Shown: one piece after another, positions 47,880-58,495 of the stretch
Layout: each line of letters opens with the position of its first letter
How positions within the stretch are numbered: position 1 is the first letter of the stretch
Program-made: the position numbers and the translations under genes
The notes under the pieces: generated by a model
What the model was told of the DNA's origin: nothing
Database searches by the model: none
What the model saw: the letters and a program-made list of their open reading frames with translations, nothing else
NCBI RefSeq assembly: GCF_000730665.1
Contig: NZ_BBIV01000010.1
Coordinates: forward strand, 1-64,000
Direction: 5' to 3'
DNA: 64,000 bases
Source of the DNA: Pseudomonas plecoglossicida NBRC 103162 = DSM 15088
GTDB taxonomy: Bacteria > Pseudomonadota > Gammaproteobacteria > Pseudomonadales > Pseudomonadaceae

Positions 47880-47942
47880 ATCGCCGGCAAGCCGGGTCCA
47901 CAGGTTCAGTGGGGTATCTGTGGGATCCGGCTTGCCGGCGAT
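47880..47942. repeat. Inverted pair of REP units
   Basis: Units at 47880-47902 and 47919-47942 are inverted around a 16-base spacer. The core is GCCGGCAAGCCGG. A further small stem (GGGCTGC, AAA, GCAGCCC; 47944-47960) follows. Confidence 0.85.
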
Positions 47943-48052
47943 TGGGCTGCAAAGCAGCCCCCTCAATTCATGCACAAACCCCCGCACTCGCGTAAACTGC
48001 CAGCCTTCGCGCAGCCTCGGGCTGCCCCTGTCGATTTACAAAGGTGCCCGCC

Positions 48053-48931
48053 ATGCCCTGGCTGCAAGTACGCCTGGCCATCAGCCCGGAACAAGCCGAA
48101 ACCTACGAAGACGCCCTGCTCGAAGTCGGCGCTGTCTCGGTCACGTTCATGGACGCCGAAGATCAACCGATCTTCGAGCCTGACCTCAACACCACCCCGC
48201 TGTGGTCGCACACCCACCTGCTGGCGTTGTTCGAAGCCGACGCCGAGCCTGAGGCCGTATTCGCCCACCTGCGCCTGCTGACCGGCGCCGAGCTGCCGGA
48301 ACACCACGCCGAAGTGATCGAGGACCAGGACTGGGAACGCAGCTGGATGGACAACTTCCAGCCCATGCGCTTCGGCCAGCGCCTGTGGATCGTGCCAAGC
48401 TGGCACGAGGCGCCGGAAAAGGACGCGGTCAACCTGCTGCTCGACCCGGGCCTGGCCTTCGGCACCGGCACCCACCCGACCACCGCGCTGTGCCTGGAAT
48501 GGCTCGACGGCCAGCAGCTGCAGGGTACCCAGGTGCTCGATTTCGGCTGCGGCTCGGGCATCCTGGCCATCGCCGCGCTGCTGCTCGGCGCCCGCGAAGC
48601 GGTCGGCACCGACATCGACGTGCAGGCCTTGGAAGCCTCGCGCGACAACGCCCAGCGCAATGGCATCGCCGATGACAAGTTCGCCCTGTACCTGCCCGAG
48701 CACATGCCGGCCATGCAGGCCGACGTGCTGGTCGCCAACATCCTCGCCGGCCCGCTGGTTTCCCTGGCGCCGCAACTGTCCGGCCTGGTTCGCCCAGGCG
48801 GCCTGCTGGCGCTCTCGGGCATCCTCGCCGAACAGGGTGAGGAAGTGGCCGCTGCCTACGCTGCCGACTTCGAGCTGGACCCGATCGTCGTGCGCGACGG
48901 CTGGGTACGCATCAGTGGTCGCCGCCGTTAA
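48053..48931 (+). CDS. prmA: Ribosomal protein L11 methyltransferase
   Basis: This 292-residue SAM-dependent enzyme trimethylates residues of ribosomal protein L11. It has the N-terminal L11-recognition domain ([16 protein letters not shown]) and a methyltransferase domain with [20 protein letters not shown] and motif [17 protein letters not shown]. Length is exact for the family. It opens a group prmA-DUF3426-dusB-fis. Confidence 0.96.
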   Translation: MPWLQVRLAISPEQAETYEDALLEVGAVSVTFMDAEDQPIFEPDLNTTPLWSHTHLLALFEADAEPEAVFAHLRLLTGAELPEHHAEVIEDQDWERSWMDNFQPMRFGQRLWIVPSWHEAPEKDAVNLLLDPGLAFGTGTHPTTALCLEWLDGQQLQGTQVLDFGCGSGILAIAALLLGAREAVGTDIDVQALEASRDNAQRNGIADDKFALYLPEHMPAMQADVLVANILAGPLVSLAPQLSGLVRPGGLLALSGILAEQGEEVAAAYAADFELDPIVVRDGWVRISGRRR

Positions 48932-48973
48932 GCGGGCCTAGAATCAATCTCTGCACAGCTCCCGGATCGCCGC

Positions 48974-50302
48974 ATGACCGACAGTTTCGTCACCCAGTGC
49001 CCGCATTGCCAGACCAGCTTTCGCGTCACTCACCACCAGCTGAGCGTAGCGCGCGGCGTGGTGCGCTGCGGCCACTGCCTGCAGGTGTTCAATGCGGCGA
49101 AGCAGTTGCTGGAGCAGAATCGCGCCAAGGCCGGCGGCGTACCGATGGTGCCTCCGGAGCCGCCCGCCGAGGCGCCGGCTGCGCCCGCTCCGGCAGCCAG
49201 CGAACGAGCACCGGTCAAACCCGAGGACTGGGCGGCCACCGTGCAGGCCCTGGATGAACTGGACCTGGACGAGGAACTGGCGCGCCTGGAACGGCGCGGC
49301 CAGCCCGCCGAACCCCGCGTGGCCCCGGCCGACGACGCCCTGCAGGCACGTCGGGACGAGCCGCAGGCGGACGACCTCGGCAGCACGCCGTTCGGTACCG
49401 CTACCGACGACGTCCTTGAACCGCAAGCCACTGACGAACCCGCGCCAGTCCTGATGGAGCAGGAGCTGCTGACGCTCGAGCCTGGCCCTGGAGACCGCAC
49501 CGAGCCGACACTGGGCAACAGCCTGGACCTCGATGATGAGCCGGCAGCCCATCGGCCTGTCGAAATCGATGATGTACGCGATATCGACGAGCCACTGCCC
49601 AGTGATGACGCACTCATTCACGAGAAAGGCCTGAGCGCCCGTGATGACGACGCACTCGATATCCACCTGTCAGCCCGTGATGACGACCCGACCGAACCGC
49701 TGCCCGGCGAGCGCCAGGAGCCAGGCTTCGCCGCCAAGGCCGAACGCCCGTCACGCAAGGAGCCACTGGTCGATGTGGTCGACGACCCGTTGCAACTGGG
49801 TTGGGAGCCACCGCGTCCGAACTGGGGCAAGCGCCTGCTGTGGGGCGTGCTGACGCTGCTGGCCGCTGGCCTGCTGGCGTTCCAGTACGTGTGGTTCCAT
49901 TTCGACGAACTGGCCCGTCAGGACCAGTACCGCCCCCTCTTCCAGCAGCTGTGCCCGACGCTTGGCTGCGAAGTGCCTACCCGCGTCGACATCGGCCGGA
50001 TCAAGAGCAGCAACCTGGTGGTACGCAGCCACCCGGACTTCAAGGGTGCACTGATCGTCGACGCGATCATCTACAACCGCGCGCCTTTCGCCCAGCCGTT
50101 CCCATTGCTGGAGCTGCGTTTTGCCGACCTCAACGGCCAACTGATCGCCAGCCGTCGCTTCAAACCCAGCGAGTACCTCTCCGGCGAGCTGGCCGGCCGT
50201 GGCGAGATGCCAAGCCAGACGCCGATCCACATCGCTTTGGATATCCTCGACCCGGGCCCCAAGGCCGTGAACTACAGCCTCAGCTTCCGCTCGCCCGAAT
50301 GA
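48974..50302 (+). CDS. Zinc-ribbon DUF3426 membrane protein
   Basis: This 442-residue protein has an N-terminal MJ0042-type zinc ribbon (Cys9-x2-Cys12 and Cys32-x2-Cys35), a long acidic, proline-rich, low-complexity region (about 55-280), one membrane helix (about 287-308, LLWGVLTLLAAGLLAFQYVWF) and a C-terminal DUF3426 domain (about 310-442). Within the acidic region LSARDDD occurs twice, 12 residues apart. Function is unknown; the position between prmA and dusB is conserved in pseudomonads, and it is longer than most relatives because of the acidic region. Confidence 0.88.
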   Translation: MTDSFVTQCPHCQTSFRVTHHQLSVARGVVRCGHCLQVFNAAKQLLEQNRAKAGGVPMVPPEPPAEAPAAPAPAASERAPVKPEDWAATVQALDELDLDEELARLERRGQPAEPRVAPADDALQARRDEPQADDLGSTPFGTATDDVLEPQATDEPAPVLMEQELLTLEPGPGDRTEPTLGNSLDLDDEPAAHRPVEIDDVRDIDEPLPSDDALIHEKGLSARDDDALDIHLSARDDDPTEPLPGERQEPGFAAKAERPSRKEPLVDVVDDPLQLGWEPPRPNWGKRLLWGVLTLLAAGLLAFQYVWFHFDELARQDQYRPLFQQLCPTLGCEVPTRVDIGRIKSSNLVVRSHPDFKGALIVDAIIYNRAPFAQPFPLLELRFADLNGQLIASRRFKPSEYLSGELAGRGEMPSQTPIHIALDILDPGPKAVNYSLSFRSPE

Positions 50303-50385
50303 GCTGCAAGCGGCAAGCGACAAGAGAAGCCCGCCCGGTAACCGGTCCACTCCCTCTTGCAGCTTGAAGCTTGTCGCTTGCAGCT
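50302..50385. repeat. Imperfect inverted repeat (AGCTGCAAGC type)
   Basis: A left arm at 50302-50324 and a right arm at 50363-50385 are imperfect inverted copies built on AGCTGCAAGCG-CAAG. They lie between the DUF3426 gene stop and dusB. It is a repeat family different from the REP units elsewhere in the window. Confidence 0.65.
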
Positions 50386-50509
50386 CAAAGGCATAAGCCG
50401 ACAACTGTTCAGATTTTATCCAAATCCATCTTTATCCGGTCACCGAGAGCGGGTATCATGCCAACCCTTTTTCGACTCCAATGATTCGGCCCCACAACAG
50501 GGAACACCT

Positions 50510-51523
50510 ATGTCGGCGGTACGCATCGGCCAATACACACTACGCAACAACCTGATCCTCGCGCCCATGGCCGGGGTCACGGACCAGCCTTTCCGTACAC
50601 TTTGCCAGCGCCTGGGCGCAGGCATGGTGGTGTCGGAGATGGTCAGCAGCGACATGGGCCTGTGGAACAGCCGAAAGTCGAGCCTGCGCCGCATCCACGA
50701 AGGCGATCCCGAGCCCCGCTCGGTCCAGATCGCCGGTGGTGACGCGCAGATGATGGCCGCGGCGGCCCGGGCCAACGTCGAAGCGGGTGCCCAGATCATC
50801 GATATCAACATGGGTTGCCCGGCAAAAAAAGTCTGCAACAAAGCTGCAGGCTCTGCTTTATTGAGAGATGAAGCTCTGGTCAGCGAGATCCTCCACGCCG
50901 TGGTCGGCGCGGTGGACGTCCCGGTGACCCTGAAGATTCGCACCGGCTGGGACCGGGCGAACAAGAACGGCCTGAACGTGGCGAAAATCGCCGAACAGTC
51001 GGGCATCCAGGCGCTGGCGGTGCATGGCCGCACACGCGCCGACCTGTACACCGGCGAAGCCGAATACGACACCATCGCTGCCATCAAGCAGGCGGTGTCC
51101 ATCCCGGTTTTTGCCAATGGCGATATCACTTCGCCAGAAAAGGCCCGGGCGGTGCTGGACGCCACCGGGGTCGACGGTCTGCTGATCGGCCGGGCCGCCC
51201 AAGGGCGGCCCTGGATCTTTCGCGAGATCGCGCATTACCTGGCGACCGGCGAGCATCTGCCAGCCGCCAAGCTGGACGAAGTGGAACGCATCCTGCTGGA
51301 GCACCTGGCCGCGCTGCACGCCTTCTATGGCGATGTGATGGGCGTTCGTATCGCCCGCAAGCACGTTGGCTGGTACCTGGCAACACGACCCGGCGGCAAG
51401 GAGTTTCGCTCCCGGTTCAACGCTTTGGAAGACACACAAGCGCAGTGCGCCAACGTTCGCGAGTACTTCAGCGAACGTCGACAGGGCCTTGAGACAGAGG
51501 ACGAACAAGGGGTGGCCGCATGA
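50510..51523 (+). CDS. dusB: tRNA-dihydrouridine synthase B
   Basis: This 337-residue FMN enzyme reduces uridine to dihydrouridine in tRNA. It has [19 protein letters not shown] at the N terminus and the catalytic cysteine in [18 protein letters not shown], and KIRTGWD and [15 protein letters not shown] line the active site. The stop overlaps the fis start (ATGA), as in E. coli dusB-fis. Confidence 0.96.
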   Translation: MSAVRIGQYTLRNNLILAPMAGVTDQPFRTLCQRLGAGMVVSEMVSSDMGLWNSRKSSLRRIHEGDPEPRSVQIAGGDAQMMAAAARANVEAGAQIIDINMGCPAKKVCNKAAGSALLRDEALVSEILHAVVGAVDVPVTLKIRTGWDRANKNGLNVAKIAEQSGIQALAVHGRTRADLYTGEAEYDTIAAIKQAVSIPVFANGDITSPEKARAVLDATGVDGLLIGRAAQGRPWIFREIAHYLATGEHLPAAKLDEVERILLEHLAALHAFYGDVMGVRIARKHVGWYLATRPGGKEFRSRFNALEDTQAQCANVREYFSERRQGLETEDEQGVAA

Positions 51524-51840
51524 CGATGATGACCGAGACATTAGTGAGTGGAACAACGCCCGTGAGCGACAACGCCAACCTCAAACAGCACCTCAATACG
51601 CCGAGCGAAGAGGGCCAGACCCTTCGCGACAGCGTCGAGAAGGCGCTGCACAACTACTTCGCACACCTGGAAGGCGCTACCGTCACTGACGTGTACAACC
51701 TGGTGCTCTCCGAAGTCGAGGCGCCCCTGCTCGAAAGCGTGATGAATTACGTCAAGGGCAACCAGACCAAGGCCAGCGAGATGCTCGGACTCAACCGAGG
51801 TACCCTGCGCAAGAAGCTCAAGCAGTACGACTTGTTGTAA
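51520..51840 (+). CDS. fis: Nucleoid protein Fis
   Basis: This 106-residue DNA-bending protein has the C-terminal helix-turn-helix ([20 protein letters not shown]) and the usual core helices. Its N-terminal extension is slightly longer than E. coli Fis (98). It shares a 4-base overlap with dusB, so its level depends on that transcript. A terminator follows. Confidence 0.95.
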   Translation: MTMMTETLVSGTTPVSDNANLKQHLNTPSEEGQTLRDSVEKALHNYFAHLEGATVTDVYNLVLSEVEAPLLESVMNYVKGNQTKASEMLGLNRGTLRKKLKQYDLL

Positions 51841-51857
51841 GCCAGAATCCCAATCAG

Positions 51858-51891
51858 AAAAGGCGACTCCCTGAACAGAGGCGCCTTTTTT
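51858..51891 (+). terminator. Intrinsic terminator after fis
   Basis: AAAAGGCG pairs with CGCCTTTT across about 16 bases, and the stem runs into a six-T tract, 18 bases past the fis stop. Confidence 0.85.
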
Positions 51892-51921
51892 GCTGACTCC
51901 ACCGCGTTATTGGAATCCGAA

Positions 51922-53529
51922 ATGACCGACCAGACTACCCGCCTGCCAGTCCGCCGCGCCCTGATCAGCGTCTCCGACAAGACCGGTATCCTCGAATTCG
52001 CTCGTGAGCTGCAACAGCTCGGTGTCGAGATCCTGTCCACCGGCGGCACCTACAAGCTGCTCAAGGACAACGGCGTCAACGCGGTGGAAGTGGCCGACTA
52101 CACTGGCTTCGCCGAAATGATGGATGGCCGGGTCAAGACCCTGCACCCGAAGATCCACGGTGGCATCCTGGGCCGTCGCGGTGTCGACGATGCCATCATG
52201 AACGAGCACGGCATCAAGCCTATCGACCTGGTCGCCGTCAACCTGTACCCCTTCGAAGCCACCATCTCCAAGCCAGGCTGTGACCTGCCGACCGCTATCG
52301 AGAACATCGACATCGGCGGCCCGACCATGGTCCGTTCGGCTGCCAAGAACCACAAGGACGTGGCCATCGTGGTCAATGCCAGCGACTACGCCAGCGTCCT
52401 CGAAGGCCTCAAGGCCGGCGGCCTGACCTACGCCCAGCGCTTCGACCTGATGCTCAAGGCGTTCGAGCACACTGCCGCCTACGACGGCATGATCGCCAAC
52501 TACATGGGCACCATCGACCAGGCCAAGGACACCCTGAGCACCGAAGATCGCAGCGAGTTCCCGCGCACCTTCAACAGCCAGTTCGTCAAGGCCCAGGAGA
52601 TGCGCTACGGCGAGAACCCGCACCAGAGCGCGGCGTTCTACGTCGAAGCCAAGAAAGGCGAAGCGAGCATTTCCACTGCCGTCCAGCTGCAGGGCAAGGA
52701 GCTGTCGTTCAACAACGTGGCCGACACCGACGCTGCGCTGGAGTGCGTGAAGAGCTTCGTCAAGCCGGCCTGCGTCATCGTCAAGCACGCCAACCCATGC
52801 GGCGTGGCCGTCGTGCCTGAAGACGAAGGCGGCATCCGCAAGGCCTATGACCTGGCCTATGCCACCGACACCGAGTCGGCGTTCGGCGGCATCATCGCCT
52901 TCAACCGCGAGCTGGATGGCGAAACCGCCAAGGCCATCGTCGACCGCCAGTTCGTCGAAGTGATCATCGCCCCGAAAATCTCCCAGGCTGCCCGCGACGT
53001 GGTCGCTGCCAAGCAGAACGTGCGCCTGCTGGAATGTGGCGAATGGCCAGCCGAGCGTGCTGCCGGTTGGGACTTCAAGCGCGTCAACGGCGGCCTGCTG
53101 GTGCAGAGCCGTGACAACGGCATGATCACTGCCGAAGACCTGAAGATCGTCACCAAACGCGCACCGACCGAGCAAGAGATCCACGACCTGGTATTTGCCT
53201 GGAAAGTGGCCAAGTTCGTGAAGTCCAACGCTATCGTCTACGCCAAGCAGCGCCAGACCATCGGCGTCGGCGCCGGCCAGATGAGCCGCGTCAACTCCGC
53301 CCGTATCGCTGCCATCAAGGCCGAGCATGCTGGCCTGCAGGTGCAGGGTGCGGTCATGGCTTCGGATGCGTTCTTCCCGTTCCGCGACGGCATCGACAAT
53401 GCCGCCAAAGTGGGTATCAGCGCCGTGATCCAGCCAGGTGGTTCGATGCGTGACGCCGAAGTCATCGCCGCTGCCGACGAAGCCGGCATCGCGATGGTCT
53501 TTACTGGCATGCGCCACTTCCGCCACTGA
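51922..53529 (+). CDS. purH: Bifunctional AICAR transformylase / IMP cyclohydrolase
   Basis: This 535-residue enzyme carries out the last two steps of IMP synthesis. It has the N-terminal MGS-like cyclohydrolase domain ([18 protein letters not shown]; about 1-150) and the transformylase domain (about 200-535, with [11 protein letters not shown] and the [15 protein letters not shown] region). The ATG at 51922 is used; a TTG 4 codons upstream is the only longer option. purD follows after 99 bases. Confidence 0.96.
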   Translation: MTDQTTRLPVRRALISVSDKTGILEFARELQQLGVEILSTGGTYKLLKDNGVNAVEVADYTGFAEMMDGRVKTLHPKIHGGILGRRGVDDAIMNEHGIKPIDLVAVNLYPFEATISKPGCDLPTAIENIDIGGPTMVRSAAKNHKDVAIVVNASDYASVLEGLKAGGLTYAQRFDLMLKAFEHTAAYDGMIANYMGTIDQAKDTLSTEDRSEFPRTFNSQFVKAQEMRYGENPHQSAAFYVEAKKGEASISTAVQLQGKELSFNNVADTDAALECVKSFVKPACVIVKHANPCGVAVVPEDEGGIRKAYDLAYATDTESAFGGIIAFNRELDGETAKAIVDRQFVEVIIAPKISQAARDVVAAKQNVRLLECGEWPAERAAGWDFKRVNGGLLVQSRDNGMITAEDLKIVTKRAPTEQEIHDLVFAWKVAKFVKSNAIVYAKQRQTIGVGAGQMSRVNSARIAAIKAEHAGLQVQGAVMASDAFFPFRDGIDNAAKVGISAVIQPGGSMRDAEVIAAADEAGIAMVFTGMRHFRH

Positions 53530-53628
53530 TTTACGGCAATCGGCCGCACTGAAGCAGGCATCTGCTGCGTTGGGGCCTCGTACAGTGTGAGGCCTGGCCT
53601 CCCGTCCGAAAGAATTCGAGGTTTTGAC

Positions 53629-54924
53629 ATGAAAGTTTTGATCATCGGCAGCGGCGGCCGTGAGCACGCCCTGGCCTGGAAAGTCGCCCAGGACCCACGC
53701 GTCGAGAAAGTCTTCGTCGCCCCGGGCAACGCCGGCACCGCCATTGAAGCCAAGTGCGAGAACGTCGCCATCGACGTCACCGCCCTGGAGCAACTGGCCG
53801 ACTTCGCCGAGAAGAACGTCGACCTGACCATCGTCGGCCCCGAGGCGCCACTGGTCATCGGCGTCGTCGACCTGTTCCGCAGCCGCGGCCTGGACTGCTT
53901 CGGCCCGACCAAGGGCGCGGCCCAGCTGGAAGGCTCCAAGGCCTTCACCAAGGATTTCCTGGCTCGCCACAAGATCCCGACCGCCGACTACCAGAATTTC
54001 ACCGAGATCGAACCGGCCCTGGCCTACCTGAAGGAAAAAGGCGCGCCGATCGTGATCAAGGCCGACGGCCTGGCCGCGGGCAAGGGCGTGATCGTCGCCA
54101 TGACCCTGCAGGAAGCCGAAGACGCCGTGCGTGACATGCTCGCCGGCAACGCCTTCGGTGACGCCGGCTCGCGCGTGGTGATCGAAGAGTTCCTCGACGG
54201 CGAGGAAGCCAGCTTCATCGTCATGGTCGACGGCCATAACGTGCTGCCAATGGCCACCAGCCAGGACCACAAGCGCGTCGGCGACCAGGACACCGGCCCG
54301 AACACCGGCGGCATGGGCGCCTACTCCCCTGCGCCAGTGGTCACCCTGGACGTGCACCAGCGCGTGATGGACCAGGTGATCTGGCCGACCGTTCGCGGCA
54401 TGGCCGAGGAAGGCAACGTCTACACCGGCTTCCTGTACGCCGGCCTGATGATCGACAAGGCGGGCAACCCCAAGGTCATCGAGTTCAACTGCCGCTTCGG
54501 CGACCCTGAAACCCAGCCAGTCATGCTGCGCCTGGAGTCGAGCCTGGTGCTGCTGATCGAAGCGGCCTTCGCCAAGGCCCTGGACAAGGTCGAAGCCCAG
54601 TGGGACCCGCGCCCGAGCCTGGGCGTGGTGCTGGCAGCCGGCGGCTACCCGGGCGACTACGCCAAGGGTGAGGTGATCAGCGGCCTGGATGCAGCCGCCA
54701 GGATCGAAGGCAAGGTGTTCCACGCCGGTACTTCGCTCAAGGACGGCCAAGTGGTCACCAACGGCGGCCGCGTGCTCTGCGCCACCGCCATGGGCGCCAG
54801 CGTTGCCGATGCCCAGCAGCAGGCCTACCGCCTGGCCAAGGAAGTGACCTGGAACGGTAGCTTCTACCGGACCGACATCGGCTACCGGGCCATCGCCCGC
54901 GAGCGCGGTGAACACCAGCAGTAA
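53629..54924 (+). CDS. purD: Phosphoribosylamine--glycine ligase
   Basis: This 431-residue ATP-grasp enzyme makes glycinamide ribonucleotide. It opens with [18 protein letters not shown], has the loop [16 protein letters not shown] (about 140-155) and [15 protein letters not shown] in the active site. Length is typical. A hairpin at 54976-54996 follows. Confidence 0.96.
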   Translation: MKVLIIGSGGREHALAWKVAQDPRVEKVFVAPGNAGTAIEAKCENVAIDVTALEQLADFAEKNVDLTIVGPEAPLVIGVVDLFRSRGLDCFGPTKGAAQLEGSKAFTKDFLARHKIPTADYQNFTEIEPALAYLKEKGAPIVIKADGLAAGKGVIVAMTLQEAEDAVRDMLAGNAFGDAGSRVVIEEFLDGEEASFIVMVDGHNVLPMATSQDHKRVGDQDTGPNTGGMGAYSPAPVVTLDVHQRVMDQVIWPTVRGMAEEGNVYTGFLYAGLMIDKAGNPKVIEFNCRFGDPETQPVMLRLESSLVLLIEAAFAKALDKVEAQWDPRPSLGVVLAAGGYPGDYAKGEVISGLDAAARIEGKVFHAGTSLKDGQVVTNGGRVLCATAMGASVADAQQQAYRLAKEVTWNGSFYRTDIGYRAIARERGEHQQ

Positions 54925-54975
54925 CCTTGACCGAATCGCCGCAGCGCCTCGTGCGTGCGGCATTCGGCTCGTCGA

Positions 54976-54996
54976 CAAGGCCCCTGGTGGGCCTTG
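54976..54996 (+). terminator. Hairpin after purD
   Basis: CAAGGCC and GGCCTTG pair around a 7-base loop, 51 bases past purD. There is no T tract, so termination may be partial. Confidence 0.4.
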
Positions 54997-55059
54997 CCTT
55001 CGACTTGGCGCGCCGCGCATAGTTAGTATCCGGCACATCAGCTAGGAAGGGATCTCGTA

Positions 55060-57834
55060 GTGCGTCGGCTTCGGATTGCCACAGCTCTGATCGTCAGCTT
55101 GCTGACCCTGCTCTGCCTGCTCCCGGCATCTGCCGAGCAAGGCGGTGGCTGGGCCGTTCTGCTTGATGAACAGGCCAGCCTGCAACTGAGCGACGTTCGC
55201 TCCGATCGCTACCGCAACCAGTTCAGCCCGATCACCCTCGGCGAGCTCGATGCTTCGCCTGCCGAACAGGCCCTGTGGCTGCACTACCGCCTGGAGCCGG
55301 ATGACCAGGAACGGCTACTGCGCATTTTCGCCCCCGACCTTTCCCAGCTCGACCTGTACGCCCTCGATGGCGACAAGCTGCTGCGCCAGCTGCGCCATGG
55401 TCGCCAGGCTGGCAACGCCAGCCCGACGCTGCGCGGCAGCGACCACATATTGCCCCTGCCCAACAGCACGCATACCCTGGACATCTACCTGCGCCTGGTC
55501 TCCGAACACCAGCTGCGTCCGGCCATCAACCTGGAACCTGCGGCCGTAGCCGCCTCCGACCACAGCCAGCCATTGCTGTTCGGCATGCTCTTCGGCGGTC
55601 TGCTGATGCTGATCCTGCACAACCTGATCCGCTTCCTCTACAGCCGCTCCAGCACCACCCTGATTCTTGCCCTGTACCATGGCCTGATGCTGCTCAGTGG
55701 CCTGATCCTGCTCAACCTCAGCGGCCCCTGGTGGCACCTGTGGCACAGCGCGCAAACCCCGGCGGCCTACCTGACCCTGGTCCTGGCCGGCCTGTCGGGC
55801 CTGTATTTCACCCAGCATTTCTTCTCGCCCTGCAACTCGCCCCGGCTCAACCGCCTGCTGCAAGGCGAAATGCTGGTCACCGCGGTCAGCGGGCTGATCC
55901 TGCTGTTCGTCGACACCCTGCCGCTCAACCTGATGACCTACGCCCTGCTGGCGGTGGGCAGCACGACCATGCTGATGGTCAGCAGCTACCACTGGTACAA
56001 GGGCTATGCGCCGGCTCGGCTGTTCTGCATCGCCATGCTGGTGTTCAACCTGGGCGGCCTGGTGCTGCTACCGGCCCTGCTCGGCCTGACCCGCACCTCG
56101 ACGCCATGGCTGCTGTGCATTCTCATGGGCCTGACGGTGGCGTGCGGCCTGTTGCTCAACCTGGCCGTCAGCGAGCGCCTGCGGCGCATGAGCGAAGAGC
56201 GTTTCAGCGCCAGCCGCGCACTGGCGGCCAGCGATGCCGAAATCAACGCCAAGGCGGAGTTCCTGGCCAAGATCAGCCACGAGATCCGTACTCCGATGAA
56301 CGGGGTGCTGGGCATGACCGAGCTGCTGCTCGGCACGCCGCTGTCGGTCAAGCAGCGCGACTACGTGCAGACCATCCACAGTGCCGGCAATGAACTGCTC
56401 ACATTGATCAACGAAATCCTCGACATTTCCAAGCTCGAATCACGCCAGATCGAGCTGGACGACGTGCAGTTCGACCTCAACGCCCTGATCGAGGATTGCC
56501 TGAACATCTTCCGAGCCAAGGCCGAGCAGCAGAACATCGAGCTGATCAGCTTCACCCAGCCGCAGGTGCCGCGCGTCGTCAGCGGCGACCCGACGCGCCT
56601 GCGCCAGGCCCTGTCGAGCCTGCTGGAAAATGCGCTGAAGAACACCGATCACGGCGAGATCCTGCTGGTGGTCGCACTGGATCAACGCGGGGAGCTGCCC
56701 CGCCTGCGTATCGCCGTGCAGGACAGTGGCGAGCCGCTGCCTGCGGCCGAGCGCGAAGCCTTGCTGCAGGCCGAATTGCATAGCCACCACTTCCTTTCCA
56801 GCAACAAGCTCGGCGGCCACCTCGGGCTGGTGATCGCCAAGCAATTGATCGGCCTGATGCAAGGCGAGTTCGGCATCAAGAGCAGCACCAGCATGGGCAA
56901 CACCTTGTGGCTGACCCTGCCATTGGACCCGTCGCGCCTGGAGCAGCCCCCGGCCGACCTCGACGGCCCGCTGCGCGATGCCCGGGTGCTGGTGGTGGAC
57001 GACAACGACACCTGCCGCAAGGTACTGGTGCAACAGTGCAGCGCCTGGGGCATGAACGTCAGCGCGGTGCCCTCGGGCAAGGAAGCGCTCGCCCTGCTGC
57101 GCACCAAGGCACACCTGCGCGACTACTTCGATGCGGTGCTGCTGGACCAGAACATGCCGGGCATGACCGGTATGCAGCTGGCGGCGAAGATCAAGGAAGA
57201 CCCGAGCCTGAACCACGACATCCTGGTGGTGATGCTCACCGGCATCAGCAATGCGCCGAACAAGGTCATCGCCCGCAATGCCGGGGTCAAGCGCATCCTC
57301 GCCAAACCGGTGGCCGGCTACACCCTGAAGACCACCCTGGCCGAAGAACTGGCCCAGCGCGGTCGTGAGCAGGCCGTACCGGTGAACCTGTCGAGCTCCC
57401 CCTCGGCACCGGAGCTGCCTGGCGATTTTCGCGTGCTGGTCGCCGAAGACAACAGCATCTCGACCAAGGTGATCCGCGGCATGCTCGGCAAACTCAACCT
57501 CGAGCCGGATACTGCCAGCAATGGTGAAGAGGCCCTGCAGGCGATGAAGGCGCAGCGCTACGACCTGGTGCTGATGGACTGCGAGATGCCGGTCCTCGAC
57601 GGTTTCTCCGCCACCCAGCAACTGCGCGACTGGGAAGCCGCCAACCAGCGCCGTCGTACACCGGTCGTGGCGCTGACCGCGCATATCCTTGCCGAGCACA
57701 AGGAGCGCGCACGGCTGGCTGGCATGGACGGACACATGGCCAAGCCTGTGGAGCTGTCGCAATTGCGCGAGCTGATCCAGTACTGGGCGCAACAACGAGA
57801 AGCAAAGGCGGATGATCCGCTGCACACCTCCTGA
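55060..57834 (+). CDS. retS: Hybrid sensor kinase RetS
   Basis: This 924-residue inner-membrane hybrid kinase has a signal peptide (about 1-25), a periplasmic 7TMR-DISMED2 sensor (about 30-165), seven membrane helices (about 175-385), a HisKA domain with His407 in [12 protein letters not shown], an HATPase domain (about 510-625) and two receivers (Asp696 in LLDQNMPG and Asp840 in LMDCEMPV). In P. aeruginosa RetS binds GacS and blocks the Gac/Rsm switch to biofilm growth. The nucleotide-binding motifs look altered: the G1 box reads DSGEPL rather than DxGxG and the G2 box is GGHLGL. The start is GTG with AAGGGA upstream. It follows purD, as in P. aeruginosa. Confidence 0.93.
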   Translation: MRRLRIATALIVSLLTLLCLLPASAEQGGGWAVLLDEQASLQLSDVRSDRYRNQFSPITLGELDASPAEQALWLHYRLEPDDQERLLRIFAPDLSQLDLYALDGDKLLRQLRHGRQAGNASPTLRGSDHILPLPNSTHTLDIYLRLVSEHQLRPAINLEPAAVAASDHSQPLLFGMLFGGLLMLILHNLIRFLYSRSSTTLILALYHGLMLLSGLILLNLSGPWWHLWHSAQTPAAYLTLVLAGLSGLYFTQHFFSPCNSPRLNRLLQGEMLVTAVSGLILLFVDTLPLNLMTYALLAVGSTTMLMVSSYHWYKGYAPARLFCIAMLVFNLGGLVLLPALLGLTRTSTPWLLCILMGLTVACGLLLNLAVSERLRRMSEERFSASRALAASDAEINAKAEFLAKISHEIRTPMNGVLGMTELLLGTPLSVKQRDYVQTIHSAGNELLTLINEILDISKLESRQIELDDVQFDLNALIEDCLNIFRAKAEQQNIELISFTQPQVPRVVSGDPTRLRQALSSLLENALKNTDHGEILLVVALDQRGELPRLRIAVQDSGEPLPAAEREALLQAELHSHHFLSSNKLGGHLGLVIAKQLIGLMQGEFGIKSSTSMGNTLWLTLPLDPSRLEQPPADLDGPLRDARVLVVDDNDTCRKVLVQQCSAWGMNVSAVPSGKEALALLRTKAHLRDYFDAVLLDQNMPGMTGMQLAAKIKEDPSLNHDILVVMLTGISNAPNKVIARNAGVKRILAKPVAGYTLKTTLAEELAQRGREQAVPVNLSSSPSAPELPGDFRVLVAEDNSISTKVIRGMLGKLNLEPDTASNGEEALQAMKAQRYDLVLMDCEMPVLDGFSATQQLRDWEAANQRRRTPVVALTAHILAEHKERARLAGMDGHMAKPVELSQLRELIQYWAQQREAKADDPLHTS

Positions 57835-57882
57835 ACTATAGTGGCTGGAGCCACCGCTTCAGCCCAGCCAGGAACCTCGCCC

Positions 57883-58479
57883 ATGCTCCATGAGTTGTTC
57901 AGCGTCTACCTCAAGATGCTCGTGCTCTACAGCCCGTTCTTCGTGCTGTCGTGCTTCATCAGCCTGACCCGTGGCCACTCCAGCAAGGAGCGCAAGCAGC
58001 TGGCCTGGAAAGTGGCGTTCGCGGCGCTGGTCGCCAGTGTGCTGCTCTATCTGTTCGGTCGGGCGATCTTCGGCATTTTCGGCATCACGGCCGACGCCTT
58101 TCGCATCGGCGCCGGCAGCGTGCTGTTCATCTCGGCACTGAGCATGGCCCAGGGCAAGCCGGCCGTTCAGGCCGACAACGTGCAGCAGGATGTGACCATC
58201 GTGCCGTTGACCATTCCGCTTACGGTAGGCCCCGGCACGATCGGTGCGTTGCTGGTGATGGGGGTCGGGCAACCGCATTGGGACGACAAGCTGCTGGCCA
58301 TCGTCAGTATCGCCCTGGCCAGCTTCACCGTCGGCCTGGTGCTGTATCTCTCGCACGGCATAGAGCGGATTCTGGGCGACCAGGGCCTGCAGATCGTCAG
58401 CCGCCTGATGGGGCTGTTCGTCTGCGCCCTGGCGGCGCAGATCATCTTTACCGGGATCAAGGGCTACCTGGTGAGCTGA
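57883..58479 (+). CDS. MarC/UPF0056 family membrane protein
   Basis: This 198-residue inner-membrane protein has six hydrophobic segments and the family sequence VPLTIPLTVGPGTIGALLV (about 106-124). Function is unknown; a drug-resistance role once proposed for MarC was not upheld. AGGA lies upstream of the ATG. It is convergent with cobJ, with 16 bases between the stops. Confidence 0.9.
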   Translation: MLHELFSVYLKMLVLYSPFFVLSCFISLTRGHSSKERKQLAWKVAFAALVASVLLYLFGRAIFGIFGITADAFRIGAGSVLFISALSMAQGKPAVQADNVQQDVTIVPLTIPLTVGPGTIGALLVMGVGQPHWDDKLLAIVSIALASFTVGLVLYLSHGIERILGDQGLQIVSRLMGLFVCALAAQIIFTGIKGYLVS

Positions 58480-58495
58480 TCGCCCACCCGTGCGC

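Noticed and set aside
51907-55038. Minus-strand open frame of more than 1000 codons across purH and purD
   Set aside because: It is the mirror of two certain genes. Strong third-position GC keeps the antisense frame open. Its translation has no family character, and no ribosome-binding site or gap between the genes supports it.
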